DNA of 64,000 nt, from contig JAEYYX010000121.1 in assembly GCA_023428245.1 (NCBI GenBank), positions 1 to 64,000 on the forward strand, read 5' to 3'. This document shows positions 27,201 to 36,521 of this stretch, in pieces. A model generated the notes under the pieces. It did not search any database and was not told the origin of the DNA. It saw only the letters and a program-made list of their open reading frames with translations. This stretch comes from Pseudomonadota bacterium. Its GTDB lineage: Bacteria > Myxococcota_A > Polyangia > Polyangiales > Polyangiaceae. Positions within the stretch are counted from its first letter, which is position 1. The number at the start of each line of letters is the position of its first letter. The position numbers and the translations under genes were made by a program.

Positions 27201-27219
27201 GGGGCTGGTCTACAGCCCC
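27201..27219. repeat. perfect hairpin in the divergent intergenic region
   Basis: GGGGCTG and CAGCCCC form a 7-bp perfect stem with a GTCTA loop. They lie between the divergent starts at 27026 (-) and 27293 (+), followed by more GC-rich dyads to about 27275. Neither flanking gene ends here, so it is not a terminator for them. It may fold in the leader of the plus-strand gene. Function unknown. Confidence 0.45.
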
Positions 27220-27292
27220 ACGCGCCCCCTGGGGCCCAGCTGCACCAGAGCAGCGCTGGCGCTCCTCGCCGTGAAACCTTAGAACAACGCGA

Positions 27293-29506
27293 GTGAACCC
27301 GACTCTTTCTCGGCTTGGACTTCTCGGCTCCCGCCTCGGTCTCCTGGGAGCCCTGATCGCTACGTCCGCTTGCCACTCGAAGCCCCCCGAAAGCCCGAGA
27401 GAGGGAATTGAACCAGAACCAACATACGACACGACCCTACCAACGCGCGAAGAGTTTCCCGAACTCGTCCTGAACCTGCTCACCTCCCCAGCCGACGCCC
27501 AGAGGGCCCGCTCCGATGTCATTCGCGTTGTGCAATATCAGCTCGCGCGCGCGGCAAACCTCTATACGCGAGGGCAGGAAGAAGCAGCCGCCACAGCGAC
27601 GCTTGGCGCGCTCCTCCTTTTGCGCGACGGAGACAACCAGAGAGTTGCTCTCGGAGGTCACGAAGCGACGCTCTTGAACGCGGCGAACGGCGCCGCGCGC
27701 CTCGGTGACAGCGGACAAGCCGCCGCGCTTTACCGACTCGCGCTCGTGCACGGCGGTGAGGCGACAATGAGCGAGCCTCAGAACCATCTGCGTGCCATCG
27801 CAGACTTCGAAGAGCGCACTGCGCGCTCGTTCCCGCTTTCCCGCGCCGGGGAGAAAGCTCGCCACGAACTGCTCGCGGCGGTGCGAGACGGCTCACGAGA
27901 CCAGTACGCCCGCGCGGAGACGAGCCTCATCGCCTGGATCCAAATGGCGCTCGAAATGAACCAAGAGCCCCCGCGGAACCTTGATGAGTACACGCAAAGA
28001 GAACACGCCCTTGAGGAGTATCGCGCCTTACGCAGCGGTGGGCTCGCCATGCTCGCCCTTGCGGTACGTCAAGGCGACCCGGGGCGCGCCCTCGACGCGC
28101 TCGATCGAAACGGGCTCAAGCGCGCGATCCCGAGCCAAGTCCGCTCTGACGTCTTGCTCGCAGCGGCCGGCGAATCCGCAGGCCACGTTGAGCTCTATCG
28201 TCTCTTCGACGCGGCACGGCGAGCCGAGGTCGGCGAAGCAGGCCTACCTCGTCCCATCCTGGACGCGGCCGTTTTCTGGTCCGCGGTGCTCGCCGCGCGC
28301 AGCAGCGACGGAGACATCGATGAGGTGTTGCCCCTCGCCATCAGCCTGGTCGAAGTAGGAATCAGCGAGGCCGCTGCGCGTCTCCTCTCCCACGTCTCAG
28401 CAAAAGACCTCTCTGCCGAAGGACTCTCTTTCTGTCTCAACATCCTCGGGCGGGGCCTTTTCGACCACGCGCGTGCGGGGATGCTGGAAGAAGCAGAGCA
28501 AGTCTACGCGGAGATGAAGCCGCTCTTGCTCCTCGCGCGCACTCCGAAATACCAGGGGATTGAACCGAGTCCCTCGAAGATTACGCGGGTCTTGGCGGAA
28601 GCCGAGGTTCGCGCTGGGCGCCTCAAGCTCGCTCTGCCTCTGCTCCTTGAGATTGCCGCCGAGACCCCAAGCCCGAACGTTTACCTTGAGCTCTCCGCGA
28701 TATATCGCCAAGCAGGGGAGCGGGACACGGCCCTCGGGGCGATCGACCGCGCCGTCCAGCTCGCCCAGGCGGAAGGGCAACTCTACATTGAGGCCGTCGC
28801 CGAGACGGAGCGGTTCGAGATCCAGCAAGAGCTCGGACGTCTCGATGAAGCAGGTGCCTCGCTCCGCCGCGCCCTCGACCGAATTCTCACGGTCCGCTCT
28901 TTGGATCTTCCTGTGCTGTCCCGCGCCGCTATCGAAAGGCAGCTCGCACGTATCCTCGAACACTACGGGGACAAAGACGGCGTCCGACGCGCCTTCGAGC
29001 GCGCGCTCACGGAAAGCCGCGGCGTGTCCTTTGAACTCACGGCGACCTTGACCGAAATGGCGCGAGCGTCCGTGACCATGGCGGATCTTGAACTCGGAAG
29101 AAGCGCACTGCGCTCGGGCGTCGAGCTCGGGATCGAGAGCGAAGGCCTGCTCTATTTGGCTCTCTGGCAGCTCATCGTCGAACGCATGATAAGCGTGCCG
29201 TCGAACGGTCTTCCTGTCCAAGTACTCGAAGCATCCGGTGACTTGCGCGGCTGGCTGCGTGGCTTGCGCGGATGGGGACTCGGGCGCATCAGCGGGCCCG
29301 AACTCGTGCGCTTGGCCGACACGAAGGTCGAAGAGGTCGAAGGCATCTTCTATACAGCGATCCTCGCGCCACCTGAGCAGCGCCGTCCCGCACTCCAGAG
29401 GGTCGCAAGCAGTGAGGCGATCGGCCTAGTCGAGGTCCAAATCGCGCGCGCTCTCGCCGAGCCCAAGAGCACCTACAAACTCCCGAGTGAGGTAAAGCTC
29501 CCCTGA
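27293..29506 (+). CDS. exported TPR-rich protein, probable lipoprotein
   Basis: 737 residues with a GTG start. The N-terminus is a signal peptide (LGLLGSRLGLLGALIATSAC) with a lipobox-like TSAC at Cys27 and a short Pro/Glu-rich spacer after it. The rest is helical, Ala/Leu/Arg/Glu-rich, with recurrent TPR-like hairpins (for example LALPLLLEIAAETPSPNVYLELS and YRQAGERDTALGAIDRAV), so it is probably a periplasmic or outer-membrane-attached scaffold. No catalytic motif is visible. It is divergent from the kinase/STAND gene across a 266-bp gap and convergent with the ion-channel gene 21 bp downstream. Confidence 0.75.
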   Translation: MNPTLSRLGLLGSRLGLLGALIATSACHSKPPESPREGIEPEPTYDTTLPTREEFPELVLNLLTSPADAQRARSDVIRVVQYQLARAANLYTRGQEEAAATATLGALLLLRDGDNQRVALGGHEATLLNAANGAARLGDSGQAAALYRLALVHGGEATMSEPQNHLRAIADFEERTARSFPLSRAGEKARHELLAAVRDGSRDQYARAETSLIAWIQMALEMNQEPPRNLDEYTQREHALEEYRALRSGGLAMLALAVRQGDPGRALDALDRNGLKRAIPSQVRSDVLLAAAGESAGHVELYRLFDAARRAEVGEAGLPRPILDAAVFWSAVLAARSSDGDIDEVLPLAISLVEVGISEAAARLLSHVSAKDLSAEGLSFCLNILGRGLFDHARAGMLEEAEQVYAEMKPLLLLARTPKYQGIEPSPSKITRVLAEAEVRAGRLKLALPLLLEIAAETPSPNVYLELSAIYRQAGERDTALGAIDRAVQLAQAEGQLYIEAVAETERFEIQQELGRLDEAGASLRRALDRILTVRSLDLPVLSRAAIERQLARILEHYGDKDGVRRAFERALTESRGVSFELTATLTEMARASVTMADLELGRSALRSGVELGIESEGLLYLALWQLIVERMISVPSNGLPVQVLEASGDLRGWLRGLRGWGLGRISGPELVRLADTKVEEVEGIFYTAILAPPEQRRPALQRVASSEAIGLVEVQIARALAEPKSTYKLPSEVKLP

Positions 29507-29527
29507 AACGACAGAGCACCGCGAGGC

Positions 29528-31351
29528 TCAGAGGGCGATTTCGATCAGGCCCTGCGGAGCTCGCACGGGCTCGGCAAAGACAGCGACAGGTCCCGCGGGG
29601 GTCGCAACCACCGAGAGCAGAGCGAGGCCCGAGTGACGCAGCTCCATCGCGAGGAGCTCCTCGCTCACGTTCGGAGCGGGGGAAGCCCGGGTCACAAACG
29701 TCGTGTGGTGATCGAGGGTGAGCCCGAGAACGTTGTCGCGGTCGGCAACCGAAGTCATGCTCTCGAGGACCTGCGCAACGATGCGCGGCGTCGTAATGAG
29801 CTCAAAATGAGGAAGAGGGATGGCATGGTTGTCTTGGAGCAACTCGAGCACGCCGAAGGCTCCTGCCTTACACGAGGAGAAGCGCTGCTCGATGGCCATG
29901 GCGATGGCCAAACTGCGGACATCCGCCGTCTCCGGATTCCCTGAGCGATCGGCAAGGATCAGAAATCGATCGTAACTCGCGAGCTCCCGCTCGGGCATGA
30001 ACTCGACGGAGAGAGGATCGGCTTCTCGATGGGTGACTTGTACACGTCCAGGCCAGGCGTGACTGAGGACAACTTGCTCGCGGATCGCGGCCGGGGCCCG
30101 CGAGATCACATCGACCTCGTAGCGTCCACTCGGCTCGTGAGAGAACGCGCCGATCACGTCGGCCCCGGCCTCGTTCCAACCGAGCACCAAGATTTTGCGC
30201 TTTTTCGCCTCGAAGCGGCGACTCCGCGGCACCATCGGCATGGACATGGGAGGAGCATCGGAGTCTTGAGGCTCAATGCGCACCGTCCCGTCATGAAAAA
30301 CCATGACTTTCTCCCCTTCGCAAAGGACGCGGTCGCGCATCATATCGAGAGAGGTCCAGGCGTTGCCTTCCTTGGAAAGAACGCCGAGCACTCGCCCGCC
30401 TGTCACCTGGCGCCGAAGCGATCCGAGAGGCATTCCGCTCAGCTCAGGGAACGAACACGCTTCGATGCGCAGGCCCGAGTGCGGCGTCAGGAGATCGATC
30501 GCGAAAGCAACCAATCCACGCTCCTGAAGCACGAGACGAAGGACTCGCGCCACGATCCGATCGCTCGTCAGAATGCGCGCCCTCGGAAGCACACTTTGCA
30601 CGAGGGGCAAGAGACTGCGTTCGACAATTTCGAGGGCCACGATCGGGCGCTCGTCCCTTTGGTCTCGCAAGAGCTCACTGAGCGCGTAGGTGGTCCGGAC
30701 AATGCGGGGATCTTCCTCGGCGTCACCGGCGATCGCCCGGGCAGACGCGGCCATAATGACGACCTCGGCCCGGGCGCAACCGGCCCGGCTGAGCTCGTGG
30801 GGCCTGTAGGGAAAGCCGGCCCTGAGGATCACCCGATCGAGCTCCAACGCACTCAGCCCGAGGCTCGCGAGGCGCGTGCGGGCATGAGCAATGTCTTCGA
30901 CAAGAAGCACGATCGGGCGCGAATCGCTCGCCAGAAACAGCGAGAGGAGCTGCGGCGTACGGTCATTCCAGCCGATGAGCACTGTGTGCCGCGCAAAGGG
31001 CACTGGAGTAGTTCCCGAGGCGAGCGCTCCGAGGAAACGATGCATCTGTTGGCTCACGACGGCCACGATGCCGCCGACCGTAACCGCCATGCCGACGACG
31101 CTCAGCGCCATGGAAAGACCGCGGATCTCGAGCGAATTGATCTCGTCGGAGAGATAGCCCGTGTCACTTAGGCGAAGCACCGCCCACCAAACAGCGCTTT
31201 GGTATGTCGTAAAATGCTCCGGGCGCGCGAGGCGCGCCAAGAACCCGCCGACCAGAGCCACTGCGCAGAGGGTCCCGCACATGACGACCACGAGCCCGAG
31301 GGACCTGCGGCCCACTAGGCGCTCGAGGTGGTAACGAAACCAGACCAGCAC
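29528..31351 (-). CDS. CASTOR/POLLUX-like ion channel with RCK-type domains
   Basis: 607 residues with a GTG start. TM1 is about residues 18-38, and a pore helix leads to LSDTGYLSD at 61-69 in place of the K+ filter TVGYG. TM2 is about 79-100. A long cytosolic region with two Rossmann-like RCK domains follows, each opening with a similar motif (HTVLIGWND near 122 and KILVLGWNE near 385). This arrangement, with a non-canonical filter and 'GWN' RCK entries, matches the CASTOR/POLLUX family known from plant nuclear-envelope channels and bacterial homologues. Ion selectivity cannot be stated from sequence. It lies in the inner membrane. The gene stands alone, followed on the same strand by the convergent lipoprotein gene. 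Confidence 0.82.
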   Translation of the reverse strand: MLVWFRYHLERLVGRRSLGLVVVMCGTLCAVALVGGFLARLARPEHFTTYQSAVWWAVLRLSDTGYLSDEINSLEIRGLSMALSVVGMAVTVGGIVAVVSQQMHRFLGALASGTTPVPFARHTVLIGWNDRTPQLLSLFLASDSRPIVLLVEDIAHARTRLASLGLSALELDRVILRAGFPYRPHELSRAGCARAEVVIMAASARAIAGDAEEDPRIVRTTYALSELLRDQRDERPIVALEIVERSLLPLVQSVLPRARILTSDRIVARVLRLVLQERGLVAFAIDLLTPHSGLRIEACSFPELSGMPLGSLRRQVTGGRVLGVLSKEGNAWTSLDMMRDRVLCEGEKVMVFHDGTVRIEPQDSDAPPMSMPMVPRSRRFEAKKRKILVLGWNEAGADVIGAFSHEPSGRYEVDVISRAPAAIREQVVLSHAWPGRVQVTHREADPLSVEFMPERELASYDRFLILADRSGNPETADVRSLAIAMAIEQRFSSCKAGAFGVLELLQDNHAIPLPHFELITTPRIVAQVLESMTSVADRDNVLGLTLDHHTTFVTRASPAPNVSEELLAMELRHSGLALLSVVATPAGPVAVFAEPVRAPQGLIEIAL

Positions 31352-31388
31352 TCACACCCCCGCCCGCAGCCGAAAAGTCATGACTGGC

Positions 31389-31814
31389 TCACCCCGCCGG
31401 TTTCCGTCCGAGGATTCCGGAAGCCAGGCTCTCCCCGAGCTCATCAACGAGCAGCCTCTCGACACGAGCCTCCGTCGCTTTGCGCTCTTCTTCGCTCGCG
31501 TATTGGAACTCGATGCCCATTCCGGCCGGGTTCGCCTTGGTGGAGGTCTCGCGACTGGTCGTCCAGATGACCTTGCCCTTGAGCTTGAGTGGTTCGCCGA
31601 GCCGGGGCACATCGAGAGCGAAAACAAACTCGGTCCCGACTGCAAGCGGTCGATCGGTCTCGATGAAGGTGCCTCCGCGCGAGATGTTTCGCGCGTAGTC
31701 GGCGAAGAACGAGTTGGTCCTTTTGTAGCTGACCCGGAGTTCGATGGGCGCGCGCGTCTGGTCGCGACGTTCGGACTTCTCTACCACCTGACAAGGGTAG
31801 CCCCAGAGCGTCAC
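31389..31814 (-). CDS. PilZ-domain protein
   Basis: Up to 141 residues from GTG 31814; a GTG at 31787 is an equally good start. The single domain has the c-di-GMP signatures: RRDQTRAPIELRV (RxxxR region) and YARNISRGGTFIET, matching (D/N)xSxxG. A long helix follows (EEERKATEARVERLLVDELG). It resembles the stand-alone PilZ paralogues common in myxobacteria. It is predicted to be a cytosolic c-di-GMP effector with unknown target. It is upstream of the channel gene on the same strand, 37 bp away, so co-transcription is plausible. Confidence 0.85.
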   Translation of the reverse strand: MTLWGYPCQVVEKSERRDQTRAPIELRVSYKRTNSFFADYARNISRGGTFIETDRPLAVGTEFVFALDVPRLGEPLKLKGKVIWTTSRETSTKANPAGMGIEFQYASEEERKATEARVERLLVDELGESLASGILGRKPAG

Positions 31815-31887
31815 GCTGCGAAAGGCCCTCCGAGAGCGAGTTCATTTCTCAAAAAGGGCCGGGTCCAGTAGGCTCCAACCAAGAAAC

Positions 31888-32700
31888 ATGGACCTGGGAC
31901 GACTAGAGGGGCGCGTCGGCTTCATCGGCGCTGGCAATATGGCAAGTGCGCTCTTGAAGGGTTTTCTGCGCGCCGGACTCACCCCGGACCGCGTGAGCTT
32001 TTATGATCCGGATGCGCTCCGCTCGCGCGGATTCTCAGATCTGGGGTGTCGCTCGGAGTCGAGCGGCCCGGCCGTTGTTCGCTCGAGCGACATCGTCATC
32101 CTGGCCGTCAAGCCAGGCGCCGTGCGCGCTGTCGTCGAAGCGGCGCGCGGCGAAGGAAATCCGCTCTGGTTGAGTGTCGCCGCCGGGATCCCCTGCGCGG
32201 CCATCGAGAGCGCCGCGGGCGGAGAGGCTCGGGTGGTGCGCGCCATGCCCAACACGGGAGCTTTGGTCGGCGCCAGCGCGACCGCCTTATGTAAGGGCCA
32301 CGCCGCGTCCGACGAGGACCTGGCTCAAGCCGAGCTCTTGATCGGCACAGTGGGCTCGGTCTCGATCGTCCCCGAGTCGCTCATGAACGCTGTGACGGGG
32401 CTTTCGGGCAGCGGTCCCGCCTACGTCATGATGTTTATCGAAGCGCTGGCGGACGGCGGCGTCAAAGCCGGTCTCCCGCGCGACGTGGCGCTCCGCTTGG
32501 CCACGGAAACGGTGCGCGGAGCTGCGTCCCTGGTGGCCGAGACGGGACAACATCCCGCTATTATCAAAGACCGGGTCACGAGCCCCGGCGGCACGACCAT
32601 CGCCGGCATCGCAGCGCTCGAAGCGCACGGATTCCGCGCCGCCACGATCGGGGCCGTCACAGCAGCAACAGCACGCGCCGACGAGATGAGCCGTTCGTGA
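31888..32700 (+). CDS. proC: pyrroline-5-carboxylate reductase
   Basis: 270 residues, the family's length. The N-terminal NAD(P) fold GFIGAGNMASALLKGF opens the protein. The C-terminal dimer-forming domain carries the ProC signature: AVTGLSGSGPAYVMMFIEAL, then GLPRDVALRLATETVRGAA and VTSPGGTTIAGIAALE. It reduces 1-pyrroline-5-carboxylate to proline with NAD(P)H in the cytosol, the last step of proline synthesis. It stands alone, divergent from the PilZ gene by 73 bp and convergent with a large exported protein gene. Confidence 0.97.
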   Translation: MDLGRLEGRVGFIGAGNMASALLKGFLRAGLTPDRVSFYDPDALRSRGFSDLGCRSESSGPAVVRSSDIVILAVKPGAVRAVVEAARGEGNPLWLSVAAGIPCAAIESAAGGEARVVRAMPNTGALVGASATALCKGHAASDEDLAQAELLIGTVGSVSIVPESLMNAVTGLSGSGPAYVMMFIEALADGGVKAGLPRDVALRLATETVRGAASLVAETGQHPAIIKDRVTSPGGTTIAGIAALEAHGFRAATIGAVTAATARADEMSRS

Positions 32701-32718
32701 CCTCGGCACGGGCCGGTA

Positions 32719-32763
32719 GCTCGGGTCTACTGGGCTCGGGTCTATTGGGCTCGGGTCTACTGC
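32719..32763. repeat. three tandem 15-bp repeats
   Basis: GCTCGGGTCTACTGG is followed by two near-copies (GCTCGGGTCTATTGG, GCTCGGGTCTACTGC), with one substitution each. They fill the short gap between the stop codons of proC and the convergent gene. This may be a slippage product. A role in transcription termination is not shown. Confidence 0.8.
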
Positions 32764-32770
32764 GAGCGGC

Positions 32771-35440
32771 TCAGCGACACTGAAGCGTTCCGAGCGGTCG
32801 CCCCGTCGAACCGAAAACGGTAAGCGGCAGAGGTGCGGCGCCCGCGCGGCGCGGCAGCTTGGCCGAGGAGTCCTTGAGCGAACTGCGCGCTCGCGCGCTC
32901 AGTGCGTCCAGGCAGAGCCCACGAGAGCTCGCCCGGAATCGCGCACGCACTGCGAGCAGCGGTAGCGCCCCGCCCGGGCCCTCGATGAGCGGGCTCAGCG
33001 AGAAATCTCGTACGAACGCGTAGCCGCTCTCCTCCTCGCAGGTCGGCGCGCGCTTCCCTTGGTGTTCGAAGAAGAGCGACGATCCCTCAAGCTCCCCGTG
33101 GTCTGAAAGCGGGTACACGAAAAGACCTGTGTCTCCGTCTATCACCAGGGCGAGGTTTTCCCGTTCGTCTTCGGCGAGGCCCACGTAGCGATTGCCGATT
33201 TCTTCGAGGGGAAAAGAGGCGAACGATTCGAAGGCGAAGCCGCGCTCTCGAAACAGAATGAGTCGGCCGCTTTGAGCGTACGCGAGGTAGAAGGCACCGC
33301 CACGGCGCGCCACTCCTATGAGCCCGGACGATGGGAGCCGCCCCGAATGGTCGATTTCATAGACAGGCTCCCCTTGTCCGAAAGCGAAAAGGCGAGTCGC
33401 GTCACGACTTCTGAGGAAGATGACTCCCCCTGAGCCGCTCGGGCGCAGATAGCCAGTCGCATAGCTGACGGAAGCATCGATCAGCCCGAGAGACTCTTCC
33501 GCTTCAGCGCGACTCGAAAAGAGCCCTCGCGTCGCGAGCGAGCGCTTTTCTGAGACCGTGAAAGGTTCGTGATACCTGACCGAGACCCGGCTCTCCCGGC
33601 CAAACTGGGGACCGGCGGCGCCCACGAGCTCGACCTCCGCATCAAGCCCCGCCATGCTGAGCGAGAGTATCCCGCTCCCCTTCGGCCCCCGGCGAAGAGG
33701 ACCCTCATCTTCCAGAAGGGGAGCGGCGGGCAACACCTCGCAGCTGAACTGGTGGCGCCCTCCACCCAGCGGAGGCAAGGGAATATCCTTGAGCTCTTCG
33801 GGAGCGACAGTGAGGGCCGGCGCGCCCCAACCGACCCGCACCCGATCACCCAAGACGGCTCCCACACGACTCGCGCCAACCCGTGTGAGCGGCGCCTTCT
33901 CCTCGGGCTCCGCGGTCACGCTATCGGGCAAGAGCAGATCGTTCCAGGTGATACCTCCGTCGGTCGTTTCTCGACCGAATCCAAGCGCACCCCAAATCAG
34001 CGCGCGCGGCCCGGCAAACGTAGCACGCCGGAGCTGCGACTGGATCGGTCCGTAGCTGATGCCAGAAGAGGTGAGCATCACACCCACAAAGTTCTCACCT
34101 GACGTCAACCAGAAGCCGAACCCGTTTGTGAAGTGCAAGCGCTTGTGCACGCTCCCACGTCCGAGAGCCCGCATCTGCTTCGTGTCCGGCAATTGGCCGC
34201 TCACGCTTTGGCCGCTCCGCAGGTTGACGATGCGGAACTTGACCTCTCGCTCCGACAGATCTCGGTAAAGGCCCACCACTTGACCGCCGCCGACGCCCCA
34301 AGCGAGAGGCGACTCCTGGGGGCGCGGGACTTCCTCAGCGCCCCGCTCCGAGAGCAAGCACGAGCCCAAGGAGTCTTCCTTTTCGCAACCGCCTTCGAGA
34401 AGCACAGCTGTCTCGTCCGTAGCGAGCGTGCGGCGCACGCCGACGACAGAAAGAGCGGGGACCAACCTATCCTTATCGAAGCGGGCCCAATGAGTCCGCG
34501 GCGGGTCTTCGTTGGTGCTTCGGCACAGCCAATAACCGCGAAGCTCTCCTTCGGCACTGCACGCACCAAGAGCATCCTTTCGAGGCTGACTCTCGATCTT
34601 GACCCGCGTGCCCGAAAGGACGAGCTCTCGCTGCTCCCGCTTCTCGAAGAACACAAAAGTTCCCTCAGCCGTCGGCGCTGCACTACGAACTGCTGAAACG
34701 AGCCCGTCGTACATGGCTCGCCCTCGCCCTCTGCGTGAAAGGCTCGGAGCTCCTTGTGCTGGCTCGGGGAGACTTGGGACGACTCGGAACGAGTGCCCCC
34801 GATCTTCTGTCAGCAGCCAACCCACGAGCGGAGCGCGCAGCGCCGCCATGTCTTCACCCCAAAACCTGAGCTCAGTGACCGTCGGTACAGCCGGGAATGG
34901 CGCCTGAGGAAGAGCGTGCTCCGCTCCTGGCACGAGGGAAAAGCTGCGCCCCCGGGCCAGAATGTAGAGACGGTCCCAGCCCGGCACGACACGCTCGACG
35001 GCCACCGGAAGCGTGCCCCAAGGCTCGAGAGGCGCCGTCCAAGTCGCCGCCCGATAGAGACGGGTCGAAGCTCCGAAGGCGCGCTGGAAGCGTTGATGAA
35101 AAAGGTAGCCGCCACCGAGCGTCTCCGGGAGCTCGACCCCCACCGCGGGAGAGCCTTCAGGGAACACGTCGAAGGACAGCTCGAGATTCCCCTGATCATC
35201 GAGGTCAACCCGCTCGCGGCCGTGCATCGAGGGACCATCGGCGGACAAGGCGGCGCGAGATACAACCCAGCTCACCTTCGGACTCTGGCTGCCGGTGACT
35301 GGCGGAGCAGCAGCAGGGTCAGCGGCGAAGGCCCGAGACGCATCTGCGAGAGTCAGAAGCATGGGGGCAGACCGAAGCCAGCCGATCCGGGTCGCGCTGC
35401 GACGTTTCAACGTCCTCGGAGCGAAGGCGCGTACGCTCAC
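32771..35440 (-). CDS. large exported protein, possible beta-propeller, unknown function
   Basis: About 889 residues if GTG 35440 is the start. That start gives an Arg-rich n-region, a hydrophobic stretch (IGWLRSAPMLLTLA) and a cleavage site near AFA|ADP; ATG 35362 would leave too short a signal. The mature protein has many short beta-like segments with recurring W, G and aromatic positions (RLYILARGRSFSLVPG, GWLLTEDRGHSFRVV, GRETTDGGITWNDLLLP). TEDRGHSF and TTDGGITW resemble the Asp-box (S-x-D-x-G-x-T-W) of BNR/sialidase-type propellers. No catalytic residues are recognised. It is divergent from nadA and convergent with proC. Confidence 0.6.
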   Translation of the reverse strand: MSVRAFAPRTLKRRSATRIGWLRSAPMLLTLADASRAFAADPAAAPPVTGSQSPKVSWVVSRAALSADGPSMHGRERVDLDDQGNLELSFDVFPEGSPAVGVELPETLGGGYLFHQRFQRAFGASTRLYRAATWTAPLEPWGTLPVAVERVVPGWDRLYILARGRSFSLVPGAEHALPQAPFPAVPTVTELRFWGEDMAALRAPLVGWLLTEDRGHSFRVVPSLPEPAQGAPSLSRRGRGRAMYDGLVSAVRSAAPTAEGTFVFFEKREQRELVLSGTRVKIESQPRKDALGACSAEGELRGYWLCRSTNEDPPRTHWARFDKDRLVPALSVVGVRRTLATDETAVLLEGGCEKEDSLGSCLLSERGAEEVPRPQESPLAWGVGGGQVVGLYRDLSEREVKFRIVNLRSGQSVSGQLPDTKQMRALGRGSVHKRLHFTNGFGFWLTSGENFVGVMLTSSGISYGPIQSQLRRATFAGPRALIWGALGFGRETTDGGITWNDLLLPDSVTAEPEEKAPLTRVGASRVGAVLGDRVRVGWGAPALTVAPEELKDIPLPPLGGGRHQFSCEVLPAAPLLEDEGPLRRGPKGSGILSLSMAGLDAEVELVGAAGPQFGRESRVSVRYHEPFTVSEKRSLATRGLFSSRAEAEESLGLIDASVSYATGYLRPSGSGGVIFLRSRDATRLFAFGQGEPVYEIDHSGRLPSSGLIGVARRGGAFYLAYAQSGRLILFRERGFAFESFASFPLEEIGNRYVGLAEDERENLALVIDGDTGLFVYPLSDHGELEGSSLFFEHQGKRAPTCEEESGYAFVRDFSLSPLIEGPGGALPLLAVRARFRASSRGLCLDALSARARSSLKDSSAKLPRRAGAAPLPLTVFGSTGRPLGTLQCR

Positions 35441-35552
35441 CACAGCTCTTGGCTTTACACCCTCACTCTCCGGCGAGGAAGACGTCGGCAGAGCCTTTTC
35501 TTGCCTGGCGCCGTCCGGAAAATCCGGCATGGTCCCGGGCAGAGGTAACCTC

Positions 35553-36521
35553 ATGCAACTCACCCCCCTTCCTCAGTTCCAGGGGAGCGGTCTCGACCTG
35601 GACGCCGAAATCGCGCGACTCAAAAAGGAGCGTAACGCAGTCCTTTTGGCTCACTACTACCAGGACAGCGAGATCCAAGACATGGCCGATTTCATCGGCG
35701 ACTCACTCCAGCTCGCTCAGGCTGCCAAGAGGAGCGACGCGGACGTGATCCTCTTCGCCGGGGTCCATTTCATGGCCGAGGTCGCCAAGATTGTGAACCC
35801 TTCCCGGACCGTGCTCGTGCCCGACATGAAGGCCGGCTGTTCACTGGCCGACGGCTGTCCGGCTCCTCAGGTCCGCGCTTGGAAGGCCAGATACGAACGC
35901 CCCTTTCTCATCAGCTACATTAACTGCTCCGCCGAAGTAAAGGCAGAGAGCGACCTGATCTGCACGTCGTCGAACGCTGAGAAGATGGTGATGAGCGTGC
36001 CGAGCGATCGGACGTTGCTCTTCGCCCCGGACAAGAACCTCGGTCGTTACTTGATCAAGAAGACAGGCCGGGCCATGGAACTTTGGCCCGGGAGCTGCAT
36101 CGTTCACGAGACATTCAGCTTGAAGCGCGTCGTCGAGCTCAAGCAAAAGCACCCAGACGCCAAAATCATCGCACATCCCGAGTGTGAGGAGCCGGTGCTC
36201 GAAGAGTCTGATTTCATCGGCTCAACCGCAGCTCTCTTGAACTTCGTTCAAAACGACGATGCTCAGACATTCATCGTCGCAACCGAGAGCGGCATCATCC
36301 ATCAGATGAAGAAGGCGTGTCCGGACAAGACCTTCATCGCCGGCCCGCCCGAATCCGAGAGCTGCTCCTGCAACGAATGCCCCTTCATGCGCTTGAACAC
36401 CCCGGAGAAGATCTACCAGGCGCTCCGTGACCTGACGCCTGAGCTGACCATGGACGAAGGGCTCAGGCAGCGCGCCAGTGTTCCTATCGAGCGCATGCTT
36501 GAGCTGAGCCAGAAGAGCTAA
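35553..36521 (+). CDS. nadA: quinolinate synthase NadA
   Basis: 322 residues from ATG 35553, with AGAGG eight bases upstream. The open frame begins earlier (35295), but that part lies opposite the exported-protein gene and is not NadA-like. Motifs: LLAHYYQDSEIQDMADFIGDS, VHFMAEVAKI, and iron-sulfur ligand regions GCSLADGC, GSCIVHE and SCSCNECPFM. It condenses iminoaspartate with dihydroxyacetone phosphate to quinolinate in NAD synthesis, using a [4Fe-4S] cluster. nadB and nadC are not here. Its TAA overlaps the stop of the convergent pseudokinase gene by four bases. Confidence 0.96.
   Translation: MQLTPLPQFQGSGLDLDAEIARLKKERNAVLLAHYYQDSEIQDMADFIGDSLQLAQAAKRSDADVILFAGVHFMAEVAKIVNPSRTVLVPDMKAGCSLADGCPAPQVRAWKARYERPFLISYINCSAEVKAESDLICTSSNAEKMVMSVPSDRTLLFAPDKNLGRYLIKKTGRAMELWPGSCIVHETFSLKRVVELKQKHPDAKIIAHPECEEPVLEESDFIGSTAALLNFVQNDDAQTFIVATESGIIHQMKKACPDKTFIAGPPESESCSCNECPFMRLNTPEKIYQALRDLTPELTMDEGLRQRASVPIERMLELSQKS

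Noticed and set aside
27201..27275. GC-rich dyads considered as an intrinsic terminator
   Set aside because: Both flanking genes start here rather than end, and no T-run follows.
27046..27522. 158-residue minus-strand frame crossing the divergent gap
   Set aside because: Overlaps the signal peptide of the plus-strand TPR lipoprotein and is low-complexity Arg/Ser/Pro.
30029..31171. 380-residue plus-strand frame
   Set aside because: Opposite the ion-channel gene; shadow frame with no motif.
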